Assembly: GCA_036346225.1 (NCBI GenBank)
Contig: JARFIW010001215.1
Location: 2,676,501 to 2,740,500, forward strand
Length of the DNA stretch: 64,000 bases
Reading direction: 5' to 3'
From: Platerodrilus igneus
Lineage: Eukaryota; Arthropoda; Insecta; Coleoptera; Lycidae
Below the pieces are notes generated by a model. The model saw only the letters and a list, made by a program, of their open reading frames with translations, made no database searches and had not been told where the DNA came from. This document shows, in pieces, positions 34,628 to 47,300 of this stretch (position 1 is the first letter of the stretch; each line of letters starts with the position of its first letter). The position numbers and the translations under genes were made by a program.

Positions 34628-36511
34628 TTCATTATTATTTTAATTGAAGTTAATTGAACCATTAGTAACATATAATATGTATAAAAGCTTGTAAAAACCC
34701 AATAATATTCAAATCGTAGAAGTGTTATTTAGAAGTATTATGATTGAACACCTGGGTATTTTTAAAAGTCTCGTTCTGCTTAAATTTTGTAGATAACAAA
34801 TGGTTACAGAGAATGTTGGAGAAACCGTCGCTTAATATTCACTGGAAATGCTAATAAAGTGGGTTATTTAACAGTCCACGTGGATTGTACACAGCCGATA
34901 CTAAAGAGTATCGATTTGCACCACTAAGGCCAAGTTAGGAAAGGAAAGAAAATGCGTCAAGCTGAGACAATAATAATTAAAGGCGTGATTTGAGCAACGT
35001 CACTGGGTTTGCGATTGGGTGAAATAAATTGCACATATGAGTGGTGAAAACACAACAATTTCTATACAAAATTAATTAGTTATTCTCGGACGTGGTTGCG
35101 TACCGTGTGGAAAATTTCTCAGATTTTCAACTGGCGCGTGTGCAAATTTGTAGAATAGCGTGCCCGACTGTCGAAAAGGGAAACGAGAATGCGAAATTCT
35201 AGAAATTGTCCGTTTGCGGGACAAAACCGACATACGGGCGGGCTATTATATAAACCCGGACTTTAAACAGTTTCGCTCTCTTAGATTTTCGATTTTGGAT
35301 TCAATATTCTAAACAGTTTGCTCTTATATTTTTGTGATTATTGAATACTTTAAAACAGTTTGCTCTTTACGTGCTACGATACAAGTTAGTATGCGTTAGT
35401 GCATTTAGAAAAGAAGATACAAGGTAATAAAGTTTAGTTATATTTGCGAGTATTACTGTACCAAGTATCCAAATTTGTAACAATAAATGAATAAACAAAA
35501 GTAGGCAGTTTTGGGTATAGCGTGAAAGAAGTATGAATTTCTTTGCTATTTTTCCGGGGTGTTAATGATCAAATGTTATTCGTAATCGTGAGTGGATCCA
35601 CAAAACAAATTCAGATATACCTAGATGAGTTCCTGAAAAGCCCTGAAACAATTTTAGATGAATGGTGGTGTAGAGAAAATTTTTAAAAGCGACTATTAAT
35701 CCGAGGACCTAAACATAACCCAGTTGGAATGGTGTGATTAACAAAGGACGAGGTACATTGGAGCTACAAGTGCATTAACCTTCAGGTAACTTATGCTTTG
35801 TAGTTCGATTTTTGATGTTTTGGTGTGTGTTGAATAACTTTATAATTTGTTTACTTAAAATGGACAGTAGTGAATTTGTACAAACAACAAAATTTTAATT
35901 TTAAGGTGAAATATTCTTGTTTAAGTAGAAAGGAGTATTTAGTATTTATGTTCTTAATTATGATGAAAATTTGGGTCTGTCTTTGAGCTCAATTAGACGA
36001 ACCTGTTTCATTAACGTAAAGGGGTGGAAGATGCTCCCTTTTATTCAGACTCAGGTCTGCAAATATTGTTAAATTAATTAGTAGGCATCCTACAAGGACT
36101 TTAATTCTGGATGCAAATTAAAATGATAACAAATTTAATCTTAAAATTTTCTGATACTGAAATTTATGCTGAATTTTAATTTTGAAATTTTAATGTATTG
36201 TGAATATTGATGTAAATAGAGTTAACGTTGATGTTTGTGGTAGGAATGTGTTTGTTTTTTTTTATGAATGAGGATGAAAGTTATCTAGGGAAGCAGCCGA
36301 GGCGGAAAGAGGACAGAGGCGATTATCAGAAGAGAATCACAGCAAATCGTAGCGCCCAAAAGTGAGGCTCGAGTTCAAAATAAAATTTTTTTGTGATTTT
36401 ATTACAGGAAACTGGCGAGGCTTTTTGTACATGTCACAGCAGTTTATGACGCCCAATCTGTGGGGCTCGATTTGAAAACCTTAGTTTAAGATTAATGGTG
36501 AGGTTTCACAG

Positions 36512-36512
<1 letters not shown>
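34628..36512 (+). repeat. Giant inverted repeat, right inner arm (LTR-like)
   Basis: Inverted copy of 31263-33118. It carries TTTGCGGGACAAAACCGAC (35212), TATATAAACCCGG (35248), three AACAGTTT-C-GCTCT-type motifs, an AATAAA (about 35427) and two PBS-like motifs: TAGCGCCCAAAAGTGAGGC (36350) and GACGCCCAATCTGTGGGGC (36448). The order TATA, AATAAA, PBS mimics a U3-R-U5-leader layout. No long open frame is present. Confidence 0.75.

Positions 36513-36557
<45 letters not shown>
36513..36557. repeat. (TA)n microsatellite
   Basis: TA run directly after CACAGCAA, the outer end of the right inner arm. Confidence 0.9.
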
Positions 36558-36565
<8 letters not shown>

Positions 36566-38284
36566 ACAAAATTTTCACTTACCGATACGTTTTAATTACA
36601 CTCTAATGAGTATTTTCATGCAGTTTGATCGATTCACTGCAGAAACAAAACGTTTTTTACACAGCTGGCAATACTGTGTGCCGTTCATTTCAATATAATA
36701 TGAGTAACTATTTACAACACAGCTGAATACTGAATGTGGCCTTGACTTTTTTAATTATGGTTTGAATAAAATATAGATATATGCAAATCGCACAAAAACA
36801 GATATGTCGTTATTTGTTCATGAGGAAAAAACCAAGGTTGTATGCAGGTACTAACTTTAATAACTTTAAGTTTTATTAAATAGTAACAATTTTCAGTAAT
36901 AAATGAAATTAGTTTATAGAAGTAAATATCGTTGCAAATATTGTGCAATACCATCTACTCTAGGATAATGTTTTAAAAGTCCCCCGGAGGTTTGTGAGAA
37001 ATTTCATTTAGATTAATGTTGGAAAATGATCAAACTATGTGGCATAAAAAGCAATAAACAGACATGTACTAAAACTTAATTAAATCCTAAAAAATATATG
37101 CATATTTATGGCTGGCAACCAACGTGCATAAATTATGACTTGTTAAGGATAAAGTGATTAATAAGGTAACAAACTACCTATTTGAAATTAACAGTTGGTA
37201 ATTATATGATAGGCAACCCAGCATACACCAATTATGCCTTCTTAGAGTAAAACTTTATTGTTAGAGGGATAACCAGCCGTTTATTATGTAATATTTATTG
37301 CTATATGCATGGTGATAATAAATTACAATGGTCATGTTCCGTTTATATTGTATATAATTTACCGCTTAATTTATGTTTCGTTTATATTGCACATAATTTA
37401 CCGCTTAATTTATTCTTGAAGTTGAAATTTGTTGATTATTTACCTTGTCCCGGTATATTTAAAATGTTGTTTTATATACCGTGTATTGCTACAAAGTGCC
37501 ACAATATTGTTATGCTCTTTGCATGTGCAAGAACATTCTTATCACTTTGGAAAACACACAAGGCATTGTGGTATGGATTTTCGTGGTAGAAGGCAGCACA
37601 AAACCTGTGTTACACTTCACTACGTAAAAGAGTGGCTTTTCGTATTCCATGCTAGGCGGACGCCTCCAACAGTAGTTTTTACAACCGCTTTTCGCTCAGA
37701 ACGACCGCTGTAAAATAAATGTGTTCGCTTCGTTATAACCACAAAGGCAAGTGTTTGAAGTAATTGTTTGTTTTGTTTAATATCCTTAATTAATTGTTTT
37801 GTTTATTATTATCAATGTTATTTCGTATATATGGCCACTTTTCTCTACCATTAGTAGCTATCGAAATTACCGCAAAACTTACAGTTCAAAATACCTTTTT
37901 TTGTTGTTAAAAGAACGATTTAATAAAACGCAATAAAAAGATTGTGCATTATTTATTCTCGTTAAATTTTACACTGCTAGAGTCAACAATTATTATTAGC
38001 ACTAGATGTAAGTATAACAAAATTTGTATTGCAGATGATAGTATGTTTAAGGGATTTTACTATTTAAAAAGACAGGCCTAATGTCTGAATGTATGTGCCT
38101 ACTTATTAGAAGATTTTAGACTATTAACTAGAGATGATTTTGAATTTTGCATGCGATCCTATTGACAAAAGTTTCAACATTTGCCAACTGAGATATTACT
38201 TCCTTTAACAACCACCTTAAAAAAATGCATCTTAGTTAATGACCTCGGGAATTTTACTAATTATAGCCTAAATTAAAATAACAT

Positions 38285-38288
<4 letters not shown>
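36558..38288. other. Non-coding segment inside the giant inverted repeat, right side
   Basis: Includes a direct (not inverted) match to the left side: TATGCAAATCGCA...ATATGTCGTTATTTGTTCA at about 36780 against 30745. A 36-bp tandem pair lies at 37341-37412 (GTTTATATTG, ATAATTTACCGCTTAATTTA twice). A looser pair is visible at 37110-37280 (GGCAACC, AATTATG). At 37500-37730 a denser stretch ending in AATAAA (about 37716) could be a solo-LTR remnant. None is assigned to a family. Confidence 0.45.

Positions 38289-38332
<44 letters not shown>
38289..38332. repeat. (TA)n microsatellite
   Basis: TA run of about 44 bases, with no counterpart immediately inside the left outer arm. Confidence 0.9.
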
Positions 38333-38335
<3 letters not shown>

Positions 38336-38439
38336 AATTATATGGTTCTGGTTCATACGTAAAACAACTATTTTGCATCATGTTTTGTTGATCCTTAATT
38401 TTAGCATGTAAATGTATTAATTATTTTAAATCAGAACCA

Positions 38440-38970
38440 TTATATTACGAGTCGAATAATTCTGCTATTCTTTTAATATTTAATACAAAACTAATTCTTT
38501 AAGCAAAGCTAAAAAGATTCTTCAAAATTTCCGAAGTAGTCAATTACCTAAGGGGCACAGCCCCGTTCAGAACACGCTAGGGAGCTTCATTTGGCATTTA
38601 TCATTTTGAGAATGTTTAACGTCATCCACCACGTTTCTTATTATTTTTGCTTAACCTAAAAATTCCTCTTTAATTAACTAATGCGACGAGGATAAAAAAC
38701 GAGAGGATCGAAGCTCTAAGGAGCACTTCGTTCCTCATTAAGCAAAGACGAGCGACCCTACGAGAACGAAGCCCCATTCACCATACTATCTAACAAAAAA
38801 AAACTCTCACAGTGACGAGGGCAAAGGCCTAAGAAGCCCCAATACACATTCATCATTAAGCAAACTATCAACGAACAAAGGCACCGGAGCCCCAGCGTTT
38901 CCCCACAATTGATTTTCAGCGGATACACACGGGATTCTATGCTATTTTGTCCTAAAAACGGCGTAGCATA
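38440..38970. repeat. Giant inverted repeat, right outer arm
   Basis: Reverse complement of 29906-30740, ending CGTAGCATAA opposite the left arm's TTATGCTACG. It holds one copy of the 119-bp unit instead of the left arm's three. No target-site duplication was seen by eye. Confidence 0.75.
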
Positions 38971-39835
38971 ATTACTGTGATGACTACAGAAAGTTCGCAA
39001 GAGTGGTCATATACTGATGTTGGTTCTTAGAATACAGTAAAAATAGGGTGTCATGCCATCTCTCATAGAGTGAACCTAGTAGACCGCTTTATCAATCATA
39101 CGTCAAACAAGTTCCATGCTTTTATTTCTTACAAGTCGCTGTGCTAATAGATACTTGCGAAGACAATGTTATGGGTAAAAAATAACGTTACGTTAAAATT
39201 TCATATTGCCTCGGAAAAACTGACCCCCTCCAACATTTTTGAGGGTGCACCGGATAATTATAGTAGTGTAGTGGGTTTCTGTGGAAAAATAAAAACCACA
39301 ATATAGGGTGAACATGTTAAATTGCCGAAATACATCGACTACTTACAAGGACCACTTACTTTACTGGTTGTCAAAAGTAAGGGAAGCCAAACCGCCTTGT
39401 CCCAGCAACCTGGACGATGGTCTCCTCACTTTCAGTTTTTTAAAATATACATCCGCATACGTTACCTTTCTCTATAATAACTAACACACCGTTGTTCCTG
39501 TTTTCAATACTGATCCATACGTCATTTAAAATTTCATTTCTGGAAATGCCCTTAATAGAAAACAGTGCAATACTATTTTTTTCTTTCCCGCTGTAATATC
39601 CATTACAAATAATATACTATCACTGCTTACTAACAATAATCCCACAAATAAGCTTACATTTGCAAATTTCTTAATCTTTTAAAAAGTTTGAAATTCCTTT
39701 CTCGATAATAATATGCTTAAATTTAAACAAAGCTAGTTCCGTCGCTATTTCAGAGTCTAACAAAATAATTATTTAACGGAATCACAATTTTTTACCAAAT
39801 AACTACGAACCACTTACTACGCGTACAATTCACAT
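38971..39835. other. AT-rich DNA, no feature recognised
   Basis: Spacer between the giant inverted repeat and the tandem array. Nothing could be supported. Confidence 0.4.
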
Positions 39836-42800
39836 GTACATATTTATAAATCATAAACAAAAAGGTCAAACTGTACTCAAGTTAATTTCCACTTCCTTTA
39901 ATTTTAGAACTAAGGACGTTTATGACCGCCAATGATTGGTTTTTTTGCTTAATCGATATGTTAGGTTACACTATTCAATCTATTTAAATGCCAACTTTTG
40001 TTGAAAAGTAAAATCAGTTTATCGCCCTTTTATTAAATAACTGTATTGTTTGATGTTCGCTCGTTGCGGATATAAATTACACGATTTCGAGGTCAAAGTC
40101 GTTCTGTTCGTGTGAACACTTAATTTATTCCCGAGATTTTGCATTTAATACCAAAGGCTGGGTTATTAACGTATTAACTTTATAGTGGTTTTATGAATAT
40201 ATGGTTAAATCATGATACGATCAGTAGTTGCTAACGATTTTGTTTTCTATCCAAAGTTACTATAAGAGCTTTCTAAGGTTATCCATGTTACTTTTCTGTT
40301 CCAACTAATACCCGATTTAAATTCAAGGCCAAACACTTTATTGGAATACCTTTGTAAAATTAAAAAAATTTTGCATATCAATATAAGAATACAAATTCAA
40401 CGAACCTGCAAGAAATTAAGTGGAGCAAGTAAAAGAATAATATTTTCAATATGCATTCTGCTGTGGAATAATAAACAATGTTGGCAGTTTATCATAAATT
40501 GATAAGTTTGGCACCGGTATATCAAAAAGATGCATTTAAATGAAGTAAGTCATTCGTGTTGTTGTTTCTTTCGAGAATGGCACCAGTATTCGACAAGCTG
40601 TAAGAAATTTTAACACGAACCTTACGAGGGAAACAAATCGAATACTGACTTGTTTTTAGTCCTTTGCCTTCTCGGACATTTACAGCCAAAAATCTTCAAA
40701 TTTGGCTCAGAACAACTTATACCGTAGAAATATCCGACCAGACAGTTAGGAATAGACTGAGAGAAGCCAATGTGAGACCAGGAAGACTTGTCTAAAAATC
40801 TGATTTAACTCCGTATCACATATAGTCTCGTGAACATATCGCATGGCAATCGACAGTAAAAACCAGTATTCTTCAAAAATGAATCACGATTTTGTACAAC
40901 ACGAAGTCATGTTCGAAGACGTGTATACTAACGTCCACATGAGTGCCATTTTGTATCAGCCATACAAGAGGTCAGATAATTGGGGTAAATTTGTGATGTA
41001 TAACGCTAGGCCGTCACTTAAGCAAATGTTAAGTAGTAGCTAAGAATTTATTAAAATAGGTTAGTTAAACGAGCTTTTCGCAAGAAAGCATTCTGAAAAA
41101 TTTATAGATTTTGATAGTTTACATTTAATATATTATTTCTATATGACATTAAATTCGAATGAAATATTAAAATAGGAAAGCGCCTGGCGCATTAAATACA
41201 AACGGTAATAAATATAGGCATTTTACATCCATTGGTATTAAATTCAAAACAATTACAAATGGAAACCGGGGACTAACCGTTCATATTAAAGTTGTTTGTA
41301 CAAATTCACACAAATTCAAGAAATCATTATCTATGGGAGATACACCCCAAAAACAACTCACATAAACAGCCATACAATTAATGTGTTGAGAACGAAACGT
41401 CAAAGGGCGCACATGAGTCTTACAAGCAAAATTGTGAGAACGAAGTTTTAAGAAGGGTGAATGTTATGTAGCGACAAGTTTGAATGAGTTATGAGGTTAA
41501 GAAAGAAACGATGACTAAGTCACAGCGGAGGCGCGTACACGGTAGATCGTAAGCGCATCGGTGTGGGTGGCCGGCGACAAAGTTTGTTTGAACTTTGCTG
41601 AATAAATAGGCCAAAATGCTCAACCACGTGTGTATCAAGGATATTATATTGCTTCGGTCTGAGACGAAACAATGAAATTATTCAATGAAAAAGTGATAAA
41701 CTGGTTTCACTTTACAACAAAATGCAGAAATTTAGTTAGAAGGAATAGAATCCATAACGCGCCGTATCAGAAAGTGCTGAATCATTGGCGTTCCTGGAAG
41801 TCCATCTGAAGATGAAATAAAAATTAACTGTGAATAAAGTTTGAGCATTTCTTTTTGTTCATGATTTATAAATATGTACATGTGGAATTATGTGTCAGTT
41901 GTAGATAGTTCGTAGTTATTTGATAGGAAATTAATATTTCACTATATAATTATTTTGTAGGACTATGACACAGCGACTGAAATAGTTTTGTTTAAATTTA
42001 AGCATAATATTATCAGTCGAGGGAGTAGGAACTTGTAAAACATTTAACGCAAGCGAGTCATGCCAATCAACAGTAAGTGGTTGAAAAAATTTATTAATTT
42101 CAGTTATTACGAAAACATCCTGTAAAATTTAGAAGCTTTGGCAGTTAACACTTTATAACATGACTATTTCAATATAATATTAACTTAGGGATACAGAAAT
42201 AAACAGGAAATGACCCCAAATACTAATATAAACACTGATAAAAATAAGAACTTTACACTTTTGGTATTAAATTTAGAAAAATGTAGATAGCGCTTGGTAA
42301 ATCATCCGACATAGGAAAGTTTATTCGTATATATTCACACGAGCTCAAAAACATAAAATTGAACCATGGAATTGGACCGATACACCGTACAACCACACTA
42401 ATAAAAAACAAGCCACGACAATTAATCTATTACATGTAAACCAAAAATTACGAATTCTTACACAAGTGGAACAACATTGATCTCGTTCATAGGACAGCTT
42501 TAGACGCATAATTTGTGAAAACGAAAAAATCGGGTAATAACCATCGAACGTTGTAACTTATAATACGCACGGATCATAAAAGAAAGGAGATGTATCTTCA
42601 GTTATTCGAGATAAGGCAGCAAAACAGAGCTTGGAAGACAATTGACGCGCACCGTCACCAGGCGGTTGTAAATTGGGTAGTAAATTTTATGGTTTTAAAA
42701 ACCCCGTAACTGTTAGGAAACAAGTGTCCAAACACAAGTAAGAACTCTGAGTTAAAAAAAACCGTTAATGGTGAAAGTTACCTGTGTTGAGGGTTTTAAT

Positions 42801-43690
42801 TCAACCTTAAGTTGAAATAATTAATAAACCTCTACCGTGAAGGTCGACGGGCCTTGTTGAGGATGATCTATTATCTTATAAACATTATAAGCCGTTTTGA
42901 ATCACCTAACGGTGACTGGTAGTAATAATAAGTATGTGCATAAAAAAGAACGATTACGTTGGTGCATGCTTATTACTAGAGAATTGTATATGCATAAATC
43001 CACATATGAAGAAGCTAATTATTGTAGAGAAAAATTACTACATCGAAGTTAAATTGGTTGAACGTCGATAACTGATAAATTTAGATTGTTTTTTAGCCAC
43101 TCGCATAATTGACCAATTGTTATTACTGTAATATTCATGTTTGACGACATAGGTTAGGTGTACAAGACGTGAAGTTTTTTTTTGTGTTCATAGTAGATTA
43201 GTAAAAGGAAGTGGAGAGGTTGTAACAAAGGTTCTATCAACCTCTAACTGTGGTGGAAACCGTTAATCCGTCTCTCGGAGCACCAATCATCCCGGCAGAA
43301 ATTATCCAGCTGAGTTGGCGCCTAAATGCTTTATTAGACCGTGAGATCTTTTTAGGTAGATGTAAGAATATTTAGTAAAAGTCTTGAAATTTGTATACTC
43401 CAATAAGTTATTTTCTTTTACAGCCCCCCCCCTTACCGTTATTTAAAACTAGTCCATACACTAATAACTGCTACATCAATTCGTTTCCAGTAGAGTAAAA
43501 TTAATGCAAGTAGTTAACGTTAATTTAACACGTAAACAACATTCAAAAAGATGTAGAATATATTGTTAGTAAAAAAGTGAAAATTTAGTATTTTTAGTGG
43601 CCGATGTATTGTTATTAAGGACATCTAAAGAAAAAGGATTTAGCGTGTCATGTACATCAATATTGGGAACTGAAGCAATAGTGTGGTAGT
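39836..43690 (+). repeat. Tandem array unit 1 (about 3.85 kb)
   Basis: Closely resembles the next 3.6 kb. The unit starts at ACATATTTATAAATCATAAAC, carries the landmark GTTGCGGATATAAATTACAC, a Tc1 transposase fossil (40545-41035), the beta segment (41045-42740) and the gamma segment (42790-43540). It ends with text shared with 47140-47300. The only open frames are short. Confidence 0.75.
40545..41035 (+). pseudogene. Tc1-like transposase fossil (N-terminal DNA-binding and start of catalytic domain)
   Basis: Across frameshifts the + strand gives NLQIWLRTTYTVEISDQ followed by TVRNRLREANVRPGR and LTPYH, the second helix-turn-helix and linker of Tc1-like transposases (family pattern ISxxTVRNRLREAGLRxRRP...LTPxHR). 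Further remnants (about 40843-41040) run into the position of the first DDE strand but without a usable D. There are several stops. It lies between array segments alpha and beta and has been copied with the array. Confidence 0.7.
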
Positions 43691-46600
43691 ACATATTTAT
43701 GTCACAAACAAAAAAGCTCAAACTGTACTCAAGTTAATCTCCACTTCCTTTTATTGTAGAATTAAGGACGTTCATGAACGCAAATGAGTGATCTTTTTGC
43801 TTAATCGATATGTTACGTTACACTATTCTATCTATTTAAATGCCAACTTTTGTTGAAACGTGGAATCAGTTTATCGCCCTTTTATTAAATAACTTCATTG
43901 TTTGACGTCCGCCCGTTGCGGATATAAATTACACAATACACAAGTGTTTGAGCTTTATGGCCTACCTAATTAACAAAGTTCAAAAACAATTCGTCGCCGA
44001 TTACTCACACACCGAGGAGCTTACCGTCTACTGTCTACATACCTCCACTATTACTTATCCTACTCTTCTCTTTTAATTTCTCAACTTTTTCTAACTTAGG
44101 TGTTATATAACATTCTTACTTCAAAATTTTGTTCTTACACTTTATCCGTCTAAACTATCCTAATTTTAAAGTCAAAGTCGTTCTGTTCGTGTGAACACTT
44201 ACATTATTCCCGAGATTTTGCATTTAATGCCAAAGATTGGGTTATTAACGTATTAGCCTTATAGCGGTTTTCTGAATATATGGTTAAATTATGATACGAT
44301 CAGTAAATGCTAACGATTTTGTTTTCAATCTAAAGTTATTATAAATGTTACTTTTCTGATTTAACTCAGGTCTTGTCAACATATCGCATAGCAATCGACA
44401 GTAGAAACCAGTATTGTTTAAAGATGAATCACGATTTCGTACAACTCAATGTCCATGTTCGAGGACGTGTATACTAACATCTACATGAGCGTCATTTTGC
44501 ATCAGCCATACAAGAGGTAAGATAATTAGGGAAAATTTGTAATGTGTAACGCTAGGGAATTACTTATGCTAATATTAAGTACTAGCTAAGAATTTATTAA
44601 AATAGGTTAGTTAAATGGCTTTTTGAAAGAAACTATTCTGAAAAATTTATAGATTTTGATAGTTTACAATTAATATATTATTTTTATATGATATTAAATT
44701 TGAATGAAATAATAAAATAAGAAAGCCCCTGGTGCATTAAATACAAACGGTAATAAATATCGGCATTTTACATCCATTGGTATTAAATTAAAAAAAATTA
44801 CAAATGGAAACCGGGGACTAACCGTTCATATTAAAGTTGTTTGTACAAATTCACACAAATTCAAGAAACTATTATCTATGGGAGATATACCCCAAAAACA
44901 ACTCACAAAGCAGCCATAAAATTAATGTGTTGAGAACGAAACGTCAAAACGCGTACATAAGTTTTACAAGCAAAATTGTGAGAACGAAGATTGAAGAAGG
45001 GAGTATGTTATGTAGGGTCAAGCTTGAAAGAGTTATGAGGTTAAGAAGGAAAATATTACTAAGTCACAGCGGAGGTGTGTACACGGTAGATCGTAAGCCC
45101 ATCGGTGTGGGTGGACGGCAACGAATTGTTTTTTAACTTTGCTGGATAAATAGACCAGAATGCTCAAGCACGTGTGTATCAATAAAATTATATTGCTTCG
45201 GTCTGGGACGAAACAATGAAATTATTCAATAAAAAAGTGATAAACCGGTTTCACTTTACAACAAAATGCTGGAATTTAGTTAGAAAGAATAAGCTAACAT
45301 AACGCGTCATATAAGAAAGAGCTGAATCATTGACGTTCCTGGAAGTCCATTTAAAGATGAAATGAAAATTAACCATGAATAAGGTTTCAGATTTATTTGT
45401 ATATGGTTTATAAATATGTACATGTGGAATTATTAGTGTCAGTTGTAGATAGTTTGTAGTTATTTGATATTTCGCTATATAATTATTTTTGTAGAACTAT
45501 GACACAGCAACTGAAATAGTTTTGTTTAAATTTAAACATAATATTGTCAGTCGAGGGAGTTGAAACTTGTAAAACATTTAACGCAAGCGAGTCATGTCAA
45601 TCAACATTAAGTAGTTGAAAAAAATATTAATTTCACTTAGTAAGAAAATACCCTGTAAAAATTTAGAAGCTTTGGCAGTTAATATTTTATAACAAGGCTA
45701 TTTCAATGTAATATTAACTTAGAATATATAAATCTACAGGAAAGGACCCAAAATATTAAATATAAACAGTAATAAAGATCAGGACTTTACGCTTTTTGTA
45801 TTAAATTTAGAAAAATACGGATAGATATTGGTAAATCATCGGACATAGAAAAGATTACTTGTACATATTCACACGAGTTTAAAAACAAACCATTGAACCA
45901 TGAAATTAGATCTACACACCCCACAACCCCAATAAGCATAACGAGCAATAAAATCTAATACATTAAATGTAAATTCACACAAATGGAACGACATTGAACT
46001 TGTCATATTGAACTTTAGTCATATCACGAAAGAATCGACTAATAGCCATTAGATTTTGTAATTTATAATACATACGGATCATAAAAGTGGAGAGATTCAT
46101 CTGCAGCTATTCGAGACCGGACAGCAAAGCAGAGCTTCGAAATCGATTGACGCGCACCATTGCCAGGTGAATAAAGTTGTAAATCAAGTAGTAAACGTTC
46201 CGGTATTAAGAACCTCGCAACTGTTAGGAAACATGTGTCCAAACACAAGTAAGGACTTTGAGTTGAACAGATACCGTTAATCGTGAAAGTGTCCTGTGTT
46301 GGGAGTGTTCGTTCAACCTGGGGTACGAAGAATTAATAAACCTGTAGCCAATTCTAAACTGTGAAGGTCAACGGAGCATTATTGAGGACGCATTTACATT
46401 TTATAGACATTATAAGGTGTTTTGAATCACATTGAATCACAGTGATTGGCAGTAGTAATAAGTATGTGCAAAACTTAATATTAAGAAAAACGATTACGTT
46501 GGTGTATGCTTATTAATAGCGAATTGTATATACATAAATCCGCATATGAAAAAGCTCAGTATTGTAGAAAAATTACTACGTAGAAATTAAATTGGTCGAA

Positions 46601-47300
46601 TGTCGATCACTAATAAATTTAAGTTGTTTTTTAACTACTTGCATACTTGACCGATTGGGGATAAATCTTAGTAATTATCTCTATTGACATTTCTGTAATA
46701 TTCATGTTTGATACTATAGGTTAGGTGTATAAGGCGTGGAGTTATTTGTGTTTATAGTAGATTAGTAAAAGCAAGTGGAGAAGTTGTAACAAAGACTCTA
46801 TCAACCCCTAACTCCAGTGGAAACCGTCAAGCCGTATCTCAGAGCACCAATCGTCCGGGCAGAAATTATCCAGCTGAGTTGGCGCCCAAATGCTTTATTA
46901 GACAGTGAGTTCAAAGATCTTTTTAGGCAGATGTAAGAATATTTAGTAAAAGTCTTGAAATTTGTATACTCCAAAAAGTTATTTGCTCTTATAGCTTTCC
47001 CCCTCTCAGCGCCGTAACTGAAAACTAGGCCATGCACTAATTACCTGATACATTAATCAGTTCCCAGTAGAGTAAAATTAATGCAAGAAGATAACATTAA
47101 TTTAGCACGTATAGAACAGTAAGAAAGATATGGAATATATTGTTAGTAAAAAAGTGAAAATTTAGTATTTTTAGTGGCCAATGAAATGATGAACGAAAAT
47201 GTTGGTTTTCTATGTATTGTTAGTAAGGACATCTAGAAAAATGGGATTTAGTATGTCATATATATCAATACTGGGAACTGAAACAATAGTATGGTAGTAT
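43691..47300 (+). repeat. Tandem array unit 2 (about 3.6 kb)
   Basis: Second copy of 39836-43690 in the same orientation. Differences: about 235 bp inserted at 43934-44169 just after GGATATAAATTACAC; a deletion of about 500 bp relative to 40300-40797 that removes most of the Tc1 fossil (remainder 44370-44585); and many single-base changes. Beta runs about 44590-46270 and gamma about 46340-47100. Confidence 0.75.

Noticed and set aside
29906..38970. Polinton/Maverick interpretation of the giant inverted repeat
   Set aside because: Ends could be read as AG...CT, but no 6-bp target duplication and none of the Polinton genes (polymerase B, integrase, capsid, protease) are present.
44837..45136. 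99-codon frame in array unit 2
   Set aside because: The equivalent part of unit 1 (41290-41590) is interrupted by stops, so the frame is not conserved.
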